Part shown: one piece after another, positions 42,602 through 52,620 of the stretch
Position numbering within the stretch: the stretch's first letter is position 1
How the letters are laid out: each line of letters starts with the position of its first letter
From: Heterocephalus glaber
Taxonomy: Eukaryota; Chordata; Mammalia; Rodentia; Bathyergidae
DNA length: 64,000 bases
Assembly: GCF_000247695.1 (NCBI RefSeq)
Contig: NW_004624842.1
Coordinates: 3,115,683-3,179,682, forward strand
Direction: 5' to 3'
The notes under the pieces: generated by a model
Database searches by the model: none
The model's input: the letters and a program-made list of their open reading frames with translations, nothing else
What the model was told of the DNA's origin: nothing
Program-made: the position numbers and the translations under genes

Positions 42602-43225
42602 AAAATGATACAGCCACTTTGGAAAAGTTTTGTAGTTTCTTAAAAAGTTAAACATCTACCTGCCATATTGTTCAGCCATTCCTCTCCTAGGTATTTACCT
42701 AAGAGAAATGAAACATATGTTTACACACAGACTTGCGCATAAATGTTCATAAGAGATTATTTGTAATAACCCCAAACTGGAAACAAACCTAAATGTGCAT
42801 TAACAAATGAATGAATAAACCGGGACACATGCATACAATGGACTACTACTCATCTATAAAAAAGAACAAACTACTGATACATGCTACATCATGGATGAAT
42901 CTCCAAATAATTATGCTATGTGAAAAAAATCAAGACAAAAAGAATGTATATTGTATGATTCCATTTATATAGAATTATAGGAAATACTAACTAATCCTTG
43001 CTTGGGGTAGGCAGATTAGAGTGGGGTGAGGAGAGAGGAAGGGGTGAGGGGGAGGAAGGAGAGATCACAAAAGGCTGTCAGAAGACTTTCAGGAGTGATG
43101 GGTATGTCTGTCATCTTGATTGTGGAGATGGTTTCACAGGTGTACACATTTGTCAAAACTTATCAGTTTGGACACTTGAAATATGTGTGATTTACTCCAT
43201 GTCAATTATAACTCGTTAAAAGCTG

Positions 43226-43799
43226 GTTTTTAAAAATAAGGACAATAAATCAAGGTAATACTGGGAAAAAGAGATTAAACTACCATACCTTCATTGGGTC
43301 TTTTAACTTAGAGGTTCTAAAATTGTCTTGAAGTTTTAAGACTCATCTGTTCAAAGATCCATAATCATTTATTTCCAGAATGTAAACACACCTCATTCTG
43401 TCACTTGAAGATAACTATACTGAGATGCTGGGATGCATTTGTACCAAGTAAGATGATGTGATTCTAAATCATTTCTGCTAAAATGTAACACCCATATCTG
43501 AGATCCCATGAGTCCATCACTTTATCATCTCCAGTTTTTTCCCAAACACAACAGCTCTCATTCCGTCATCAGAATTAAATCACCACCCCCTCGAGAGAGT
43601 CACTAAATTCGATATTTAGGGAGAGGGATCGACTTCCACCACAAGAATGAGCAGGGAGTAGGGAAGAGGAGTGAGATGCAAAGTGGTGTCATCCCCACCA
43701 TGAGAATAATTTCCAGACAGAACAACCCACAGGAAATGCTCCCCAAAACTAGAGCAGACACTTCTAGTGATTTTTGTTTTTGTCTTGTTTCAATATTTT
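43226..43799. other. Unique non-repeat islet inside the L1 nest
   Basis: About 570 bp between L1M-B and a reversed L1 fragment match no transposon I recognise. No coding frame is convincing. It keeps a few CpGs (ctcgagag, attcgatatt, gatcgactt) unlike its AT-rich flanks. Confidence 0.4.
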
Positions 43800-44548
43800 T
43801 ACATTTTATTTTTATTTATTCTTATATTAGTAGGCATTTTAAAGCAATTTTAGGTTTATAGATACAACTGAACAGAAAGTACAGGCTTCCCACATGCTCC
43901 CTGACTTTGCCCTTCTCATTGGTCCTATTGTTAACATCTTGCTTTAGTTCTGTACGTTTTCATAGTTGACCGACCAACACTGATGTGTTACTACTAAGTA
44001 AACCCCATAGTTCATATGAGCATTCATTCTTTGTGTTGTACATTCCATGGATTTGACACGTGTGGTGTCATGCATTCACCAGGATGTACCATACAACATA
44101 ATCTCCCTACCCTAAAAACCCTCGGGGCCTCACCTCTTATTCATTCCCCTGTCCCCTGGCAATCACTGATCTTTTTACTGTCTCTGAAGTGTTGCTTAGG
44201 TAATTGGAAACACGGTGTCTATAATATTTTCAAGCTGTTCTCTTTCACTTAGTACTTGCATTAAAGGCTCCATGTCAAACTGGGCAGGGTGGCACACACC
44301 TATAATCCCAGCGCCAGGAGGCTGAGGCAGGAGGAACACTACGAGTTCAGGGCCAGCCTGGGCTATACGGTGAGACCTTGTCTCAAAAAAATTTTTTCAA
44401 TAAAATAAATAAAAAGGCTACTCCATGTTTGTTTTGCAGTTTGATAGCTTTTTAAAAAATCACTAAGTAATATTCCATTGTATGAATGCCCCACAGTTTG
44501 TTCTTCTACTCATTTACTGAAAGAGATCTGCTAGTGAAGGTTATTAGT
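43800..44548 (-). mobile_element. L1M 3' UTR, reverse, split by a B1
   Basis: 'gcaattttaggtttatagat', 'ttgtgttgtacattccatgg', 'cccctggcaatcactgatc', 'tttttactgtctctgaag' and, after the B1, 'aagtaatattccattgtatg' follow an old reversed L1 3' UTR. Confidence 0.8.
44276..44410 (+). mobile_element. B1 SINE, without duplication
   Basis: 'aaactgggcagggtggcacac', 'gagttcagggccagcctgg' and 'gagaccttgtctcaaaa'. Flanks aaaggctccatgt (44263) and aaaggctactccatgt (44412) are the target duplication in the host L1. Confidence 0.9.
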
Positions 44549-44554
44549 ATTACT

Positions 44555-45315
44555 TTATTTTACAATTCTACAAATCACATAAACATTGGAACAACCTAAA
44601 TGTTCATCATTCAGGACCTGGTTTGAGGTGATTGGGACACATAGTAGGTTTGGTAGCAGTAAGGAATGACCTGAAGGATGTGCAACAACTGGTACTCTCA
44701 CATTCCCAGTGGGAAGGAAACTGGTATAACCACTTTGAAAGACTGTTGAACAGTATCTACTAACGCTGAACATTTTCATTGTCTGTGACCTGGAAACTCC
44801 ACTCTAGGGTACATACCTGCTAGAAATAACTTTGTAAGTGTCCTAAAAGACATCTATAAGCATGTTCAAAAGAATGCTATGTATGTATTCCAAAGCTGGA
44901 AATAATCCAGATGCCTATCAACAATAGAATGGATAAAGTATGAAATATTCCCTCAGTGGAATACTAGGCAGCAATTCAAAAGAATGAATTATCAAGCCAC
45001 ACAACAGTGATAAATCTCACTGACAAAATGAGCAAAAGAAGCAAGACACAGAAAATGAACATTCTGCATGATTTCATTTATATGAAGGTCCAGATAAATA
45101 AAACGAAGCTATGGCTTTGGAAACAGGGATACTAGTTGCCTCTGGGGATGGAGGGTGGGGAATTAAATGGAAGAGGCAGGACCAAGCCTCATGGGAGAGG
45201 TGGGAAGATCCTACAGCCTGATCTGAGTGGTCATTACATCGTGAGGGGCTGTACACTTAAGATCACTGTACTCCACAACATATATGTTACTCCTCAATTC
45301 ACAAATCTGAAATGT
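44555..45315 (+). mobile_element. L1M 3' fragment
   Basis: 'ccaaagctggaaataatcc', 'agatgcctatcaacaatag', 'tgcatgatttcatttatatg' and 'tgtacacttaagatcactg' are L1M C-terminal ORF2 and 3' UTR. Opposite orientation to the neighbouring fragment. Confidence 0.8.
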
Positions 45316-45469
45316 AATTTAATTCTCTGGAGTCACTGACTCAGAAAGATGGTCAGCATAGGGGGAAAAGTGGCTGCTGACAAGCAGGATTAATATGACC
45401 GTATTTATGCAACATCATCTACATGCTGCACTCCAGCTACAGATGACTTCAAAATCATCCAAGCTATCA

Positions 45470-45640
45470 CTTATGAGCACTTGGTGTATGCCAGGTGCTT
45501 CCCAGGCTCTTTATCACATCATTTAACCTCATAAAGTAGGAGTATTACTGACCCCACCTGACTGAGGGCTGAGGAGTTAACTGGCTAATAAGCAGCACAG
45601 ATGGATTTGAATCCAGGTCTTCTAGCATCAGAGCCATGCC
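45470..45640 (-). mobile_element. MIR SINE, reverse
   Basis: 'gagcacttggtgtatgccagg', 'catcatttaacctcataaag', 'aactggctaataagcagcac' and 'gatttgaatccaggtcttc'. Confidence 0.75.
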
Positions 45641-45734
45641 CTACGTAAGTCCCCAGACCATGACCATAGCCCACGAGTCATCATGGAATCTAGTTCCTGA
45701 CATTCTCTGATGCTTCACCTCCTCTCCCCAGCAT

Positions 45735-46080
45735 TCCAGTCCATCTTTCCCTTCCCTGAAAACACTGCCTCCCTTACTCTACAGTTGCATATTTGTGCTT
45801 TCCTTAGCCAGGAATGCTTCTTTCTCCTCTTCTTTGTAGGGGAACCTGCTCCTCACCCCTTAGGTCTCACTCAAGCATCACCTCCTCCAGGAGGATTATA
45901 GGACTTTCAATGTGGGTCCTTAATTTCTTCCCCCATGAGCCTCGTCACTGTTTTGCCTGCCTTTGAGTCCCTGAGGTCCAACATAGGTCCACGTCACTCA
46001 GAGATTTGTCTTCTGCCCACCACGGGGCCTGGCATGGAGTGGGCCCTCATGAAATAGTTGTTGAATGAATGAATGCATCT
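45735..46080 (+). mobile_element. L2 LINE 3' end
   Basis: 'tccttagccaggaatgcttc', 'taggtctcactcaagcatc', 'acctcctccaggaggattat', 'ggggcctggcatggagtggg' and 'ttgttgaatgaatgaatgc'. Confidence 0.88.
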
Positions 46081-46559
46081 GCCAGGGCAGACTGACATGG
46101 AGAGACATTTAGAAGGCTGACATCAATAAGCAGTCACCAGCAGAGGTTGATTCCAGGAGATTTTTATGCTGATCTTTATACTCCTGCTGGATATTGTTCC
46201 AGTGCGCAGGTATGATTTTCCAAGCTCTCAATGTTTCCCTTGCCTGGGGGACTTGGGTCCACAACCCTCCTCCCCCTTCCTGCCCACACTTTCCTGGCTC
46301 TACCTATAGCCCCAGTGGGCAATGTTTTAATAAATGGAAGGGAGAAGGTCACCCAGATTCCAGGCACTAAGACGTCCTTGACTCAGGCAGGCGCAGATAA
46401 AATGTACTGAGGAGGGGAGAGCTGCCTCACCAAGCACTGAACACATGTGAGCTATTTCTGATTCCCACCTGGCCAGGCACAGTGCATCTGCTGTGGGAGC
46501 CTGGGCAGCCTGGTGAGCATCAGGTGAACCAATGACCAGTCACCCAAGTCTTGCATGCA
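46081..46559. other. Unique sequence
   Basis: Nothing recognised. A (GAAT) remnant at its left edge belongs to the L2 end. Confidence 0.35.
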
Positions 46560-47035
46560 CCTGACTGGGCCACAGCCCTGCTGAAAACTTGCCCACAGTT
46601 CCCCAGTGCCTAGGGTAGGTTGGGCAAGGCCCTCAGCCTGTCATTTGTGGCTATGCAAGATCCAGTCCCTGCCTCTTTCCTGGTCTGCACTTTGTGTTCA
46701 GCCAGGGTCTCCCTCAACTCCGGGCCTTTGCACATGCTGTTCCTTCTGCCAGGAATGTCTACTCTGTCCCCAGGTGTTGGCTCACTCTAATTTAATCCAC
46801 AGCTCTCAGCTTGGACTACTCCCTTTTCCAAGAAATTGTCCCTGATCTCGACCCCAGCATGGGTGCCCCTGGTCCTAGGACTTCATGCTATCACAACAGG
46901 TGTCCTAATGTTATCTTCGACATCTGAGATCCCTCTTCTGGACTGTCAAGTGGCTACCTTGAGGGCCCCCATCTTCATGTCCTCAGCATCCAGCAAGAGC
47001 CTGGTCCACAACTGGCACAAATCCTCACCTGCCAA
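46560..47035 (+). mobile_element. L2 LINE fragment, long
   Basis: 'caagatccagtccctgcctc', 'actccgggcctttgcacatg', 'ctgttccttctgccaggaatg', 'tctactctgtccccagg' and 'cctcagcatccagcaag' track about 470 bp of the L2 3' region. Confidence 0.88.
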
Positions 47036-47877
47036 CTGACTACAAAAGGGAGAAAAGTTCTCCAAGTGCCGAGAAGGGGCAGAGGAGGACTAAGTAGCTT
47101 GGAGGAGGTGGGGGGCAGTCAGGGCAAATGACTGAGTTTGGCTGTGGCTTGGAGGTAAAGGGTCAAAGAAATGTGGCCTTATGGGACAGGGACAGTGTAG
47201 AGGGAGACCTTTTTGCTGAGGGCTGAGTCAGATGAGGGCTGCCCCCACCCTGACACCTGATTAGTGTCCCCTCACACAGCCAGGAACCCCTGGGGGTCCT
47301 AGGCCACCTGGCAAAGGGCTCAGGGAGGCTGAGACTTCAGGTAGCAGGTGTGGCTGCTCACAGCCCTGCCTCCCCCATCCCTGACACGTATAGTTGATGC
47401 AGAATCTGTATAGACCAGACTATTTTTTTCTAAATATATCTGCTCCCCAATGCCAGGCAGGGTGGGACACAAAACAGGCCTGCAGTACTGGGAGAACCAG
47501 GGCACCTGCCAATGGCCCACAGCCACCTTCCCTGGGGCAGAGGGACCCTCTGCCCAACACCGAGGCTCAGGACTATGCCTATCTGGGCCCTTCCAAGTAG
47601 GCTCCTTACTGCCGGACCTCCCACCCAGATGGTGCCTCGAATGTGGGCCAACAAACCAGGCCAGTGGAGGAGGGAGGGGACACAGGGACGGGCCTGGGGG
47701 TGGGAACACAGAGGCAGAGCACAGAGAAGGAAGCTACTCCAGCAGGGTCCAGCAGAGGCCTGGAAGTCAGCAGGGTCCAAACATCCTGGCTCCCAGGCCT
47801 CTTAGGGACCCTGGTGTTTCCAAGAATTCTCTTCAGCTTCCTGAAGTTCTCCCAGGAATATTATGCTGCAGGATAGA
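47036..47877. other. Unique GC-rich sequence
   Basis: No family or exon recognised. Four overlapping frames of 97-170 codons on both strands cover 47320-47962; none carries a motif and they exclude each other, so I do not call them genes. Confidence 0.4.
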
Positions 47878-48010
47878 GCTTTATGCTGTGTGGATTCAGA
47901 GTCAAGAAGACTGTGATTCGACCCATCTCCATCCCCAAGGCTCTCAGGCAAGTCACATCTGAGCCTCAGTTTCTCCATCTGTAAAATGAGGATAAGCTCA
48001 TTTCTGCATA
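47878..48010 (+). mobile_element. MIR SINE
   Basis: 'gtggattcagagtcaagaag', 'actgtgattcgacccatc', 'gagcctcagtttctccatc' and 'tgtaaaatgaggataagc'. Confidence 0.8.
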
Positions 48011-48139
48011 TTGAGTGTTCCCTCCTTGTTTCTGGTTTCACAGGGAGGCCTAGGCCCTCTCTCTGGATACAGATATGGACTAGGGGCCAGGATGGGACAT
48101 CAGAGGGTTCCAGTGTTGGTGGTCACAAGTGTTCAGCAA

Positions 48140-48378
48140 TATCAGCTGCCATTTCTTAAGCACTATTGTATGCCAGGGCCTGTTCTAGGTATTTTCACAT
48201 ACAGGGCTGCATTCACTCTTGAACCATGCCTTCAAGGCAGGCAGTGACAGTGTCATCCCTGGCAAGACAGAGGGAGAAACTGAGGCCAGAGATGTTTCTG
48301 TGACCTGCTCAAGGTCACTCAGCTAGTGAGCAAAGCTGGTCTCAAACTCACACTACCCCTCAAAATCCACTCTCTTCC
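48140..48378 (-). mobile_element. MIR SINE, reverse
   Basis: 'ttcttaagcactattgtatg', 'gagaaactgaggccagagatg', 'ctcaaggtcactcagctagtg' and 'gctggtctcaaactcac'. Confidence 0.82.
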
Positions 48379-48478
48379 TGAGACTGAATAAGCCCACTGG
48401 TGGCCACCCCAGGGAGGCCCAGCCTATGGCTTCTCAGGGTCCTTGGGACTGAGGTAGATGCCACCTTTTCACTCAGTT

Positions 48479-48600
48479 TTGCTCCTTCAATTATAAACAA
48501 AATCAAAGAAAAAATCCTGCTCATTAAAACAGCTGTACATAAATACTATTGCTGTGAATGCTTCATTTTAAACGACCATGAAGGCCTGCTCAGCTGGGAA
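48479..48600. promoter_or_regulatory. Candidate conserved non-coding element
   Basis: An AT-rich block in GC-rich DNA that fits no repeat family known to me. It has 'attataaacaaaatcaaag' (Forkhead-like TAAACA and TCF-like ATCAAAG), an E-box CAGCTG at about 48531 and 'cataaatactattgctg'. Its function is inferred only from composition and motif density. Confidence 0.25.
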
Positions 48601-48634
48601 CCTCCCTGCCCAATCTGCTCACACCCTAGGTGGG

Positions 48635-48760
48635 ACAGTGGTGGGTTCTGAGGATGGGTGGTCTGAGTTCAAATCTGGACCCCACCAGCTATGGCTGGGT
48701 GATCTCAGGAATGTTATTCTTCCTCTCTCTGCCTTGCTTTCCCTCCTGCGGAGTCACTAC
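48635..48760 (+). mobile_element. MIR SINE
   Basis: 'ctgagttcaaatctggacccc', 'agctatggctgggtgatctc' and 'ttcctctctctgccttgc'. Confidence 0.75.
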
Positions 48761-48829
48761 TCATACTGGAGAGAAAGTTGATGCCATGCTCTGACCCAGG
48801 CCACCTGGAAAGAGCCCAAATCACTCTAA

Positions 48830-48975
48830 GCTGACCATGAGGGGTTTACACTGGATTCCTTCAAAGGCTCTCCTGGAGGTACACTCTGTGTGAGGAGAGA
48901 TTCAGTGAGTGTTATTGCTTTAAGCCACCGACTCTGGGGGCCATTTGTTCCAGAGGAATAGATAGCTAATGAAGA
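48830..48975 (+). mobile_element. MaLR/MLT1-type LTR 3' end
   Basis: 'gttattgctttaagccaccg', 'actctgggggccatttgttc' and 'ggaatagatagctaatgaag' match the end of an old MLT1-like LTR. The 5' part is unrecognisable. Confidence 0.6.
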
Positions 48976-49220
48976 TGGCGAGCCTGAAGATGGGCAGAAG
49001 AGAAACCCAAGGGTGGGAGCTACTTCCTGAGGTTATGACAGACCTGTGTCAGGCAGGAAGAACTCCCCTTCCTCCAGGACCCCTGCTCTGTACAGATGAG
49101 CATTGCTGCCAACCTTCCCACTCCGGGGTGCTGCTCCTTATGACCGACCCACAGAGCCTACTGTATACCAGCACTGAGCTTTCTCTCCATCTGCGTGTGT
49201 GTGTGGTGGTGGTGGTGTGA

Positions 49221-49412
49221 GGTCAGTACTGGTGGCTGAACCATGGGCTACACTGAGCTACATCCTAAGCTCTTTTTTATTTTATTTTATTTTTTTACTT
49301 GAGACAGGGTGTCACTAAGTCACTAAGTTCCCCAGGCTGGGGTTGAACTCAAGATCCTCCTGCCTCAGCCTCCTTGAGTGCTGGGATTACAGGCACGCAT
49401 CACCATTCCCAG
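49221..49412 (-). mobile_element. Dimeric B1-ID SINE, reverse
   Basis: In reverse order: ID part 'ggtcagtactggtggctgaac ... gagctacatcctaagctc' (49221-49272), a TTTTA linker and B1 'cttgagacagggtgtcac ... ttacaggcacgcatcacc' (49295-49412). Same architecture as the forward dimers. Confidence 0.78.
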
Positions 49413-49814
49413 CTTCCTTCAGTCTTTAGACAATGACTATCCCTCATGCCTAGAATAATCCCTGGTACTCTGTAGGTGTTTGTATCGGTTGGTGTACACT
49501 GGGCTGCAGGAATAGATCAACCCCCAACATCTGGAGCTTCAAAAATTAAAAAAGTATCCCTTTCTGGGAAACAGATTTTCAAACTCCAACTTTTTCCAGG
49601 TTGGAAAGAGCCTTGGTGGCTCTGCTAGCTCAGCAGAGGGCAGCCCACCAGCCTCAGGCACTCCACAGCGCCAGGGTGGGGAGGAGGGGAGAGCAAAGGG
49701 GAGTACAGTGGGACACACTGGCTGGGGCTGTTGTGTGAGGCACCTGCCTCATGTGCCCCCCCAGGAAGGCTGCTCTGTCACTCTACCCTGCTGCTATGCC
49801 CTGCCTGTACCACT
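49413..49814. other. Unique sequence
   Basis: Nothing firmly recognised. 'tcggttggtgtacactgggc' near 49486 may start an eroded LTR. Confidence 0.3.
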
Positions 49815-50080
49815 CCTGACTGCATGCCTACTGTGTGCCAGGCCCATCGTGGGCACTGATGACATGGGACTGGCCCCTGCCCTGGAGGAACCCTGGTTGT
49901 CAGGAGACCCTCACAGTCCAACTTTCTGGGGAATGTGGGGACTCACATAGGAGGAGAGGGAGGGTTCCTGGACAGGGAAGACCTGAGCCCAGCCTTAAAT
50001 ACTAAATAGGAGTTAACCACCGAAGACTCTTAGGAAGGGTCTTCCAGGGTCTTAGGAAGGAAACATTAGAGGCAGAGGCT
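49815..50080 (-). mobile_element. L2 LINE fragment, reverse
   Basis: 'gcatgcctactgtgtgccagg', 'cccatcgtgggcactgatgac', 'cctgccctggaggaaccc' and 'gacctgagcccagccttaaat'. Confidence 0.8.
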
Positions 50081-50218
50081 GGATGCTGGGTGCAGTGGTG
50101 CACGCCTGTAATCCCAGCTACTTGAGAGATTGATGCAGGAAGACTGCAAGTTCAAGCCAGCCTGAGCAATGTAGCAAGATCTTGTCTCAAAATAAAAAAA
50201 ATTAAAACAACAACAAAA

Positions 50219-50316
50219 AAGGGCTGGGGATTTAGCTCAGTGGTTCCTGCGCAAGCGCAAGGACCCGAGTTCAATCCCCAGTACCAAACAACAACAACAA
50301 CAACAACAACAAAAAG
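50219..50316 (+). mobile_element. ID SINE, GGTT/GGACC class, internally deleted, (CAA)n tail
   Basis: 'gggctggggatttagctcag', 'tggttcctgcgcaagcgcaag', 'gacccgagttcaatccccag', 'tacc', followed by about nine CAA units. About 13 bases of the loop are missing. Inserted in the linker of the dimeric SINE. Confidence 0.88.
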
Positions 50317-50361
50317 GCTAGTTCGATCCCTGGTACCAAAAGAAAAAAAAAAAAAAAAAAA
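50317..50361 (+). mobile_element. ID SINE, extremely 5'-truncated
   Basis: Only the last about 22 bases of ID (ctagttcgatccctggtacc) followed by its own 20-base poly(A) tail. Confidence 0.75.
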
Positions 50362-50460
50362 GACTGGGGTTGCAGCTCAGCAGTACAACACTTACCTAGT
50401 ATGTGCAAGGCCCTTGGGTTCAATCCCTAATCCCTCCACACACACACACAGAGGCTGGGA

Positions 50461-51319
50461 AGCCATAGGACATGAAGTGCCCTAGAAACCCCATGTCATT
50501 CTGGGGACCTGCAGGTTGGGTGTGATGGGAACCACTAAAGAGGTACAGAGATGCACAGAGGCAGGTGACAGAGGGCTGACTGCCTCACTGAGGGCTCTGG
50601 GCCACAGACAGGTGGAAGCAGCCCGTGTGGTTTCTGGATCCATCACTTTGCCTCTGTATGGAGGACATAAGAGCAGAAGCTCAGGTAGGAGGCTAAAGGT
50701 ATCTTGACCAGAGGTTTGAGATGTTTGGGAAGGGAGGATGGTTTGTTGCACAAGCCCCAGACCTACCCGAGGACTTCAGACAGGAGTCTGCCTCCCCACT
50801 GGCCCCTGTTTATCAAACCCAGCCTCAAAAATGGTTCCTGCCTTGCAAGCGCAAGGTCCTGAGTACAATCCCCCGTACCAAAAAAAAAAAAATTGGCTCC
50901 TGGAATCCTCAGGACTGGTGAGCCATGGTGACAACATCCATACTGTCCCCTCCCAGGCTGCCCACTGCCTTTGCCCCTGCTCTGGCTGGCATCAGCAGAG
51001 GGAGGCAGCAGACTGGGTCAGCTCTGGCCTTGGCCTTGGCAGGTAGGCAGGCAGCCAACAATGCATGCTAGTGCCTGGAAGGCCTGGGAGTGGCTGGGCA
51101 AGAGAGCACTGTGAGTCTGCCCTGTTCTGGAGCCTTCTGTGGCTACCTGCTTCCAACAGTGAGAAGCACCCATGCAGGAGAGGTTGGGAGGTGGAAAGGG
51201 GAAGCCCAGCTCTACTCCAACTTTCTTCAGGACCCCAGGAAAGCTGCTCAAATGACTTAGCCTCAGTGATGGCCCAGGGCTCAGCTAGCTATATCCAGGG
51301 CAGAACATCCAGGAGTTTC
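50461..51319. other. Unique sequence with one truncated ID
   Basis: Apart from the ID at 50841-50892 nothing is recognised. Confidence 0.35.
50841..50892 (+). mobile_element. ID SINE, 5'-truncated
   Basis: Begins at 'ccttgcaagcgcaaggtcc', then 'tgagtacaatcccccgtacc' and poly(A). Flanks aaaatggttcctg (50828) and aaaattggctcctg (50891) look like the target duplication with one or two changes. Confidence 0.8.
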
Positions 51320-51830
51320 TTGGGGATCAAATCCCCAATCAGGCCAGGCTTCCAGTCCCACCTGGGCAGGCTGCTTTACCTCTCTGAGCCTCAATTTCCT
51401 CAGATGTCAGCAGTCTACCCTGTGCCCAGCAGGACCGAGTGGGCCAGCTCTGATTCTCATACCAAACTCCTCCTTGCCCTTTCCAGGTTTAAACCCTCAG
51501 GTCCTCAAACTGCACCCCTCAAGGGCCTTTGCACGAGCTGTCACACCTAGCCAATGCCCTCCCACACTCATGTCTCAGCCCAGGTCACTTCTGGGGGTGG
51601 CCCTCCTCGACCGGGAAGACTAGCTAAGGTCTTGCAGCTCTCTGTGGCAGCAGTGCCTGTCACTGACAGGCCTTTATAGTCATCTGGGAGGTAAGGTAAT
51701 GGCTGCAGACCTCCCCAGAGGATCATGGGCTCCACAGGGCAGGCATGGGAGCTCATTCTCTGTGTGTGCTCAGCATCTGCTCTGGGCCCAGTCCAGGCAC
51801 TTGACATGTGTTTATTGACTGAATACTTGG
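51320..51830 (+). mobile_element. MIR fragment then L2 3' end
   Basis: 51320-51412 is MIR (gctgctttacctctctgagc, ctcaatttcctcagatg). 51505-51830 is L2 (aagggcctttgcacgagctg, tctcagcccaggtcac, ggctccacagggcagg, ttgacatgtgtttattgac). Confidence 0.75.
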
Positions 51831-52043
51831 AAGAAGAAAGGGAGATAGGGAAGGTAAGTCCCAAGGATGACCACGTCTACATAATCCATGCATTAATGTT
51901 GCAAGGATCTGGTAACAAACAAAAAGCTTGACCTGAATGGGAGCAATGTCACACACTACATATGCCCCTCAAGAGACCCACACACACCAGACACACATAC
52001 ACCACACATGTCCCCATATGCTCACATGCTCCCCCTGCATACA

Positions 52044-52044
52044 C

Positions 52045-52082
<38 letters not shown>
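52044..52082 (+). repeat. (CA)n microsatellite
   Basis: About 19 uninterrupted CA units, preceded by an imperfect CA/CACAC-rich stretch from about 51975. Probably polymorphic. Confidence 0.97.
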
Positions 52083-52084
<2 letters not shown>

Positions 52085-52439
52085 GTGGGGAGAGGCCCAG
52101 GGGGCAGCCCTACCTCCTGGTCCACACCTGTATCTCCCAGACGTCAGACCCACATGCAGGTAGGGGTGGCTTAGCCAAGGCCCCCTGACTGTCCAGAGCC
52201 ATCCTGCTTCTGCACATCCATGCTGTCCCTAGAAGGCCTCACACCCAGTCTTCCAGGAATCTTTCACACCCCAATGGTGGCAGGTCCCTGGAGGAGGCAA
52301 GAGATGCTGGCACCTCCTTGCTTGCTGCCACACCTCTGCTTTGAGGACAGGAGCTTCAGGTTGTCAGGGAGAAGGCCAGAAAATCCCAGCAGTGCCATGT
52401 GGGGTGTAAATATGGGCAGGCAGCAAAAGACCCCTCAAC
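52083..52439. other. Unique sequence
   Basis: Nothing recognised. Confidence 0.35.
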
Positions 52440-52620
52440 TCCTGATACACGGATGGAGAAACTGAGACCCAGAGAGGACAGAGGCAGGCCACAGCCATCT
52501 GGATGGCCTCTTGCCTGGGGCCTGCCTCTGACCTGGATGCCCAAAGCACACACGCCTGGGTTCAAATCCTAGCTCCATCACCCACCCACCAGCTATGTTG
52601 GGGATAACTGCAGTACCTCA
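52440..52620. mobile_element. MIR fragments, reverse then forward
   Basis: 52440-52500 reversed MIR core (gatggagaaactgagaccc, agagaggacagagg). 52545-52620 forward tRNA-like half (gcctgggttcaaatcctagc, tccatcacccaccc). Confidence 0.65.

Larger units (their letters stand above)
38150..43225 (+). mobile_element. L1M element B, decayed host of nested insertions
   Basis: ORF2 RT-region sequence starts near 38150 ('atgcgggaaatagatttgac', 'cagggcaattagacaagag', 'ctgcttgcagatgacatg' near 38561). It resumes after each insertion at 39188, 39853, 41528, 42026 and 42615 in L1 order, down to the 3' UTR ending near 43225. No open frame remains. It hosts a mariner, an LTR, a reversed L1 and four IDs. Confidence 0.85.
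50084..50448 (+). mobile_element. Dimeric B1-ID SINE carrying two later ID insertions
   Basis: B1 half 50084-50195 (tgctgggtgcagtggtgcac ... cttgtctcaaaataaaa) and old-type ID half 50362-50436 (gactggggttgcagctcag ... ttgggttcaatccctaatcc). The whole unit is flanked by gcagaggctgga (50072-50083) and cagaggctggga (50449-50460), a target duplication showing the dimer inserted as one unit. Two young ID pieces sit in the A-rich linker. Confidence 0.82.

Noticed and set aside
47450..47962. 170-codon frame
   Set aside because: Overlaps three comparable frames on both strands and enters a MIR; low-complexity Gly/Pro/Ser content.
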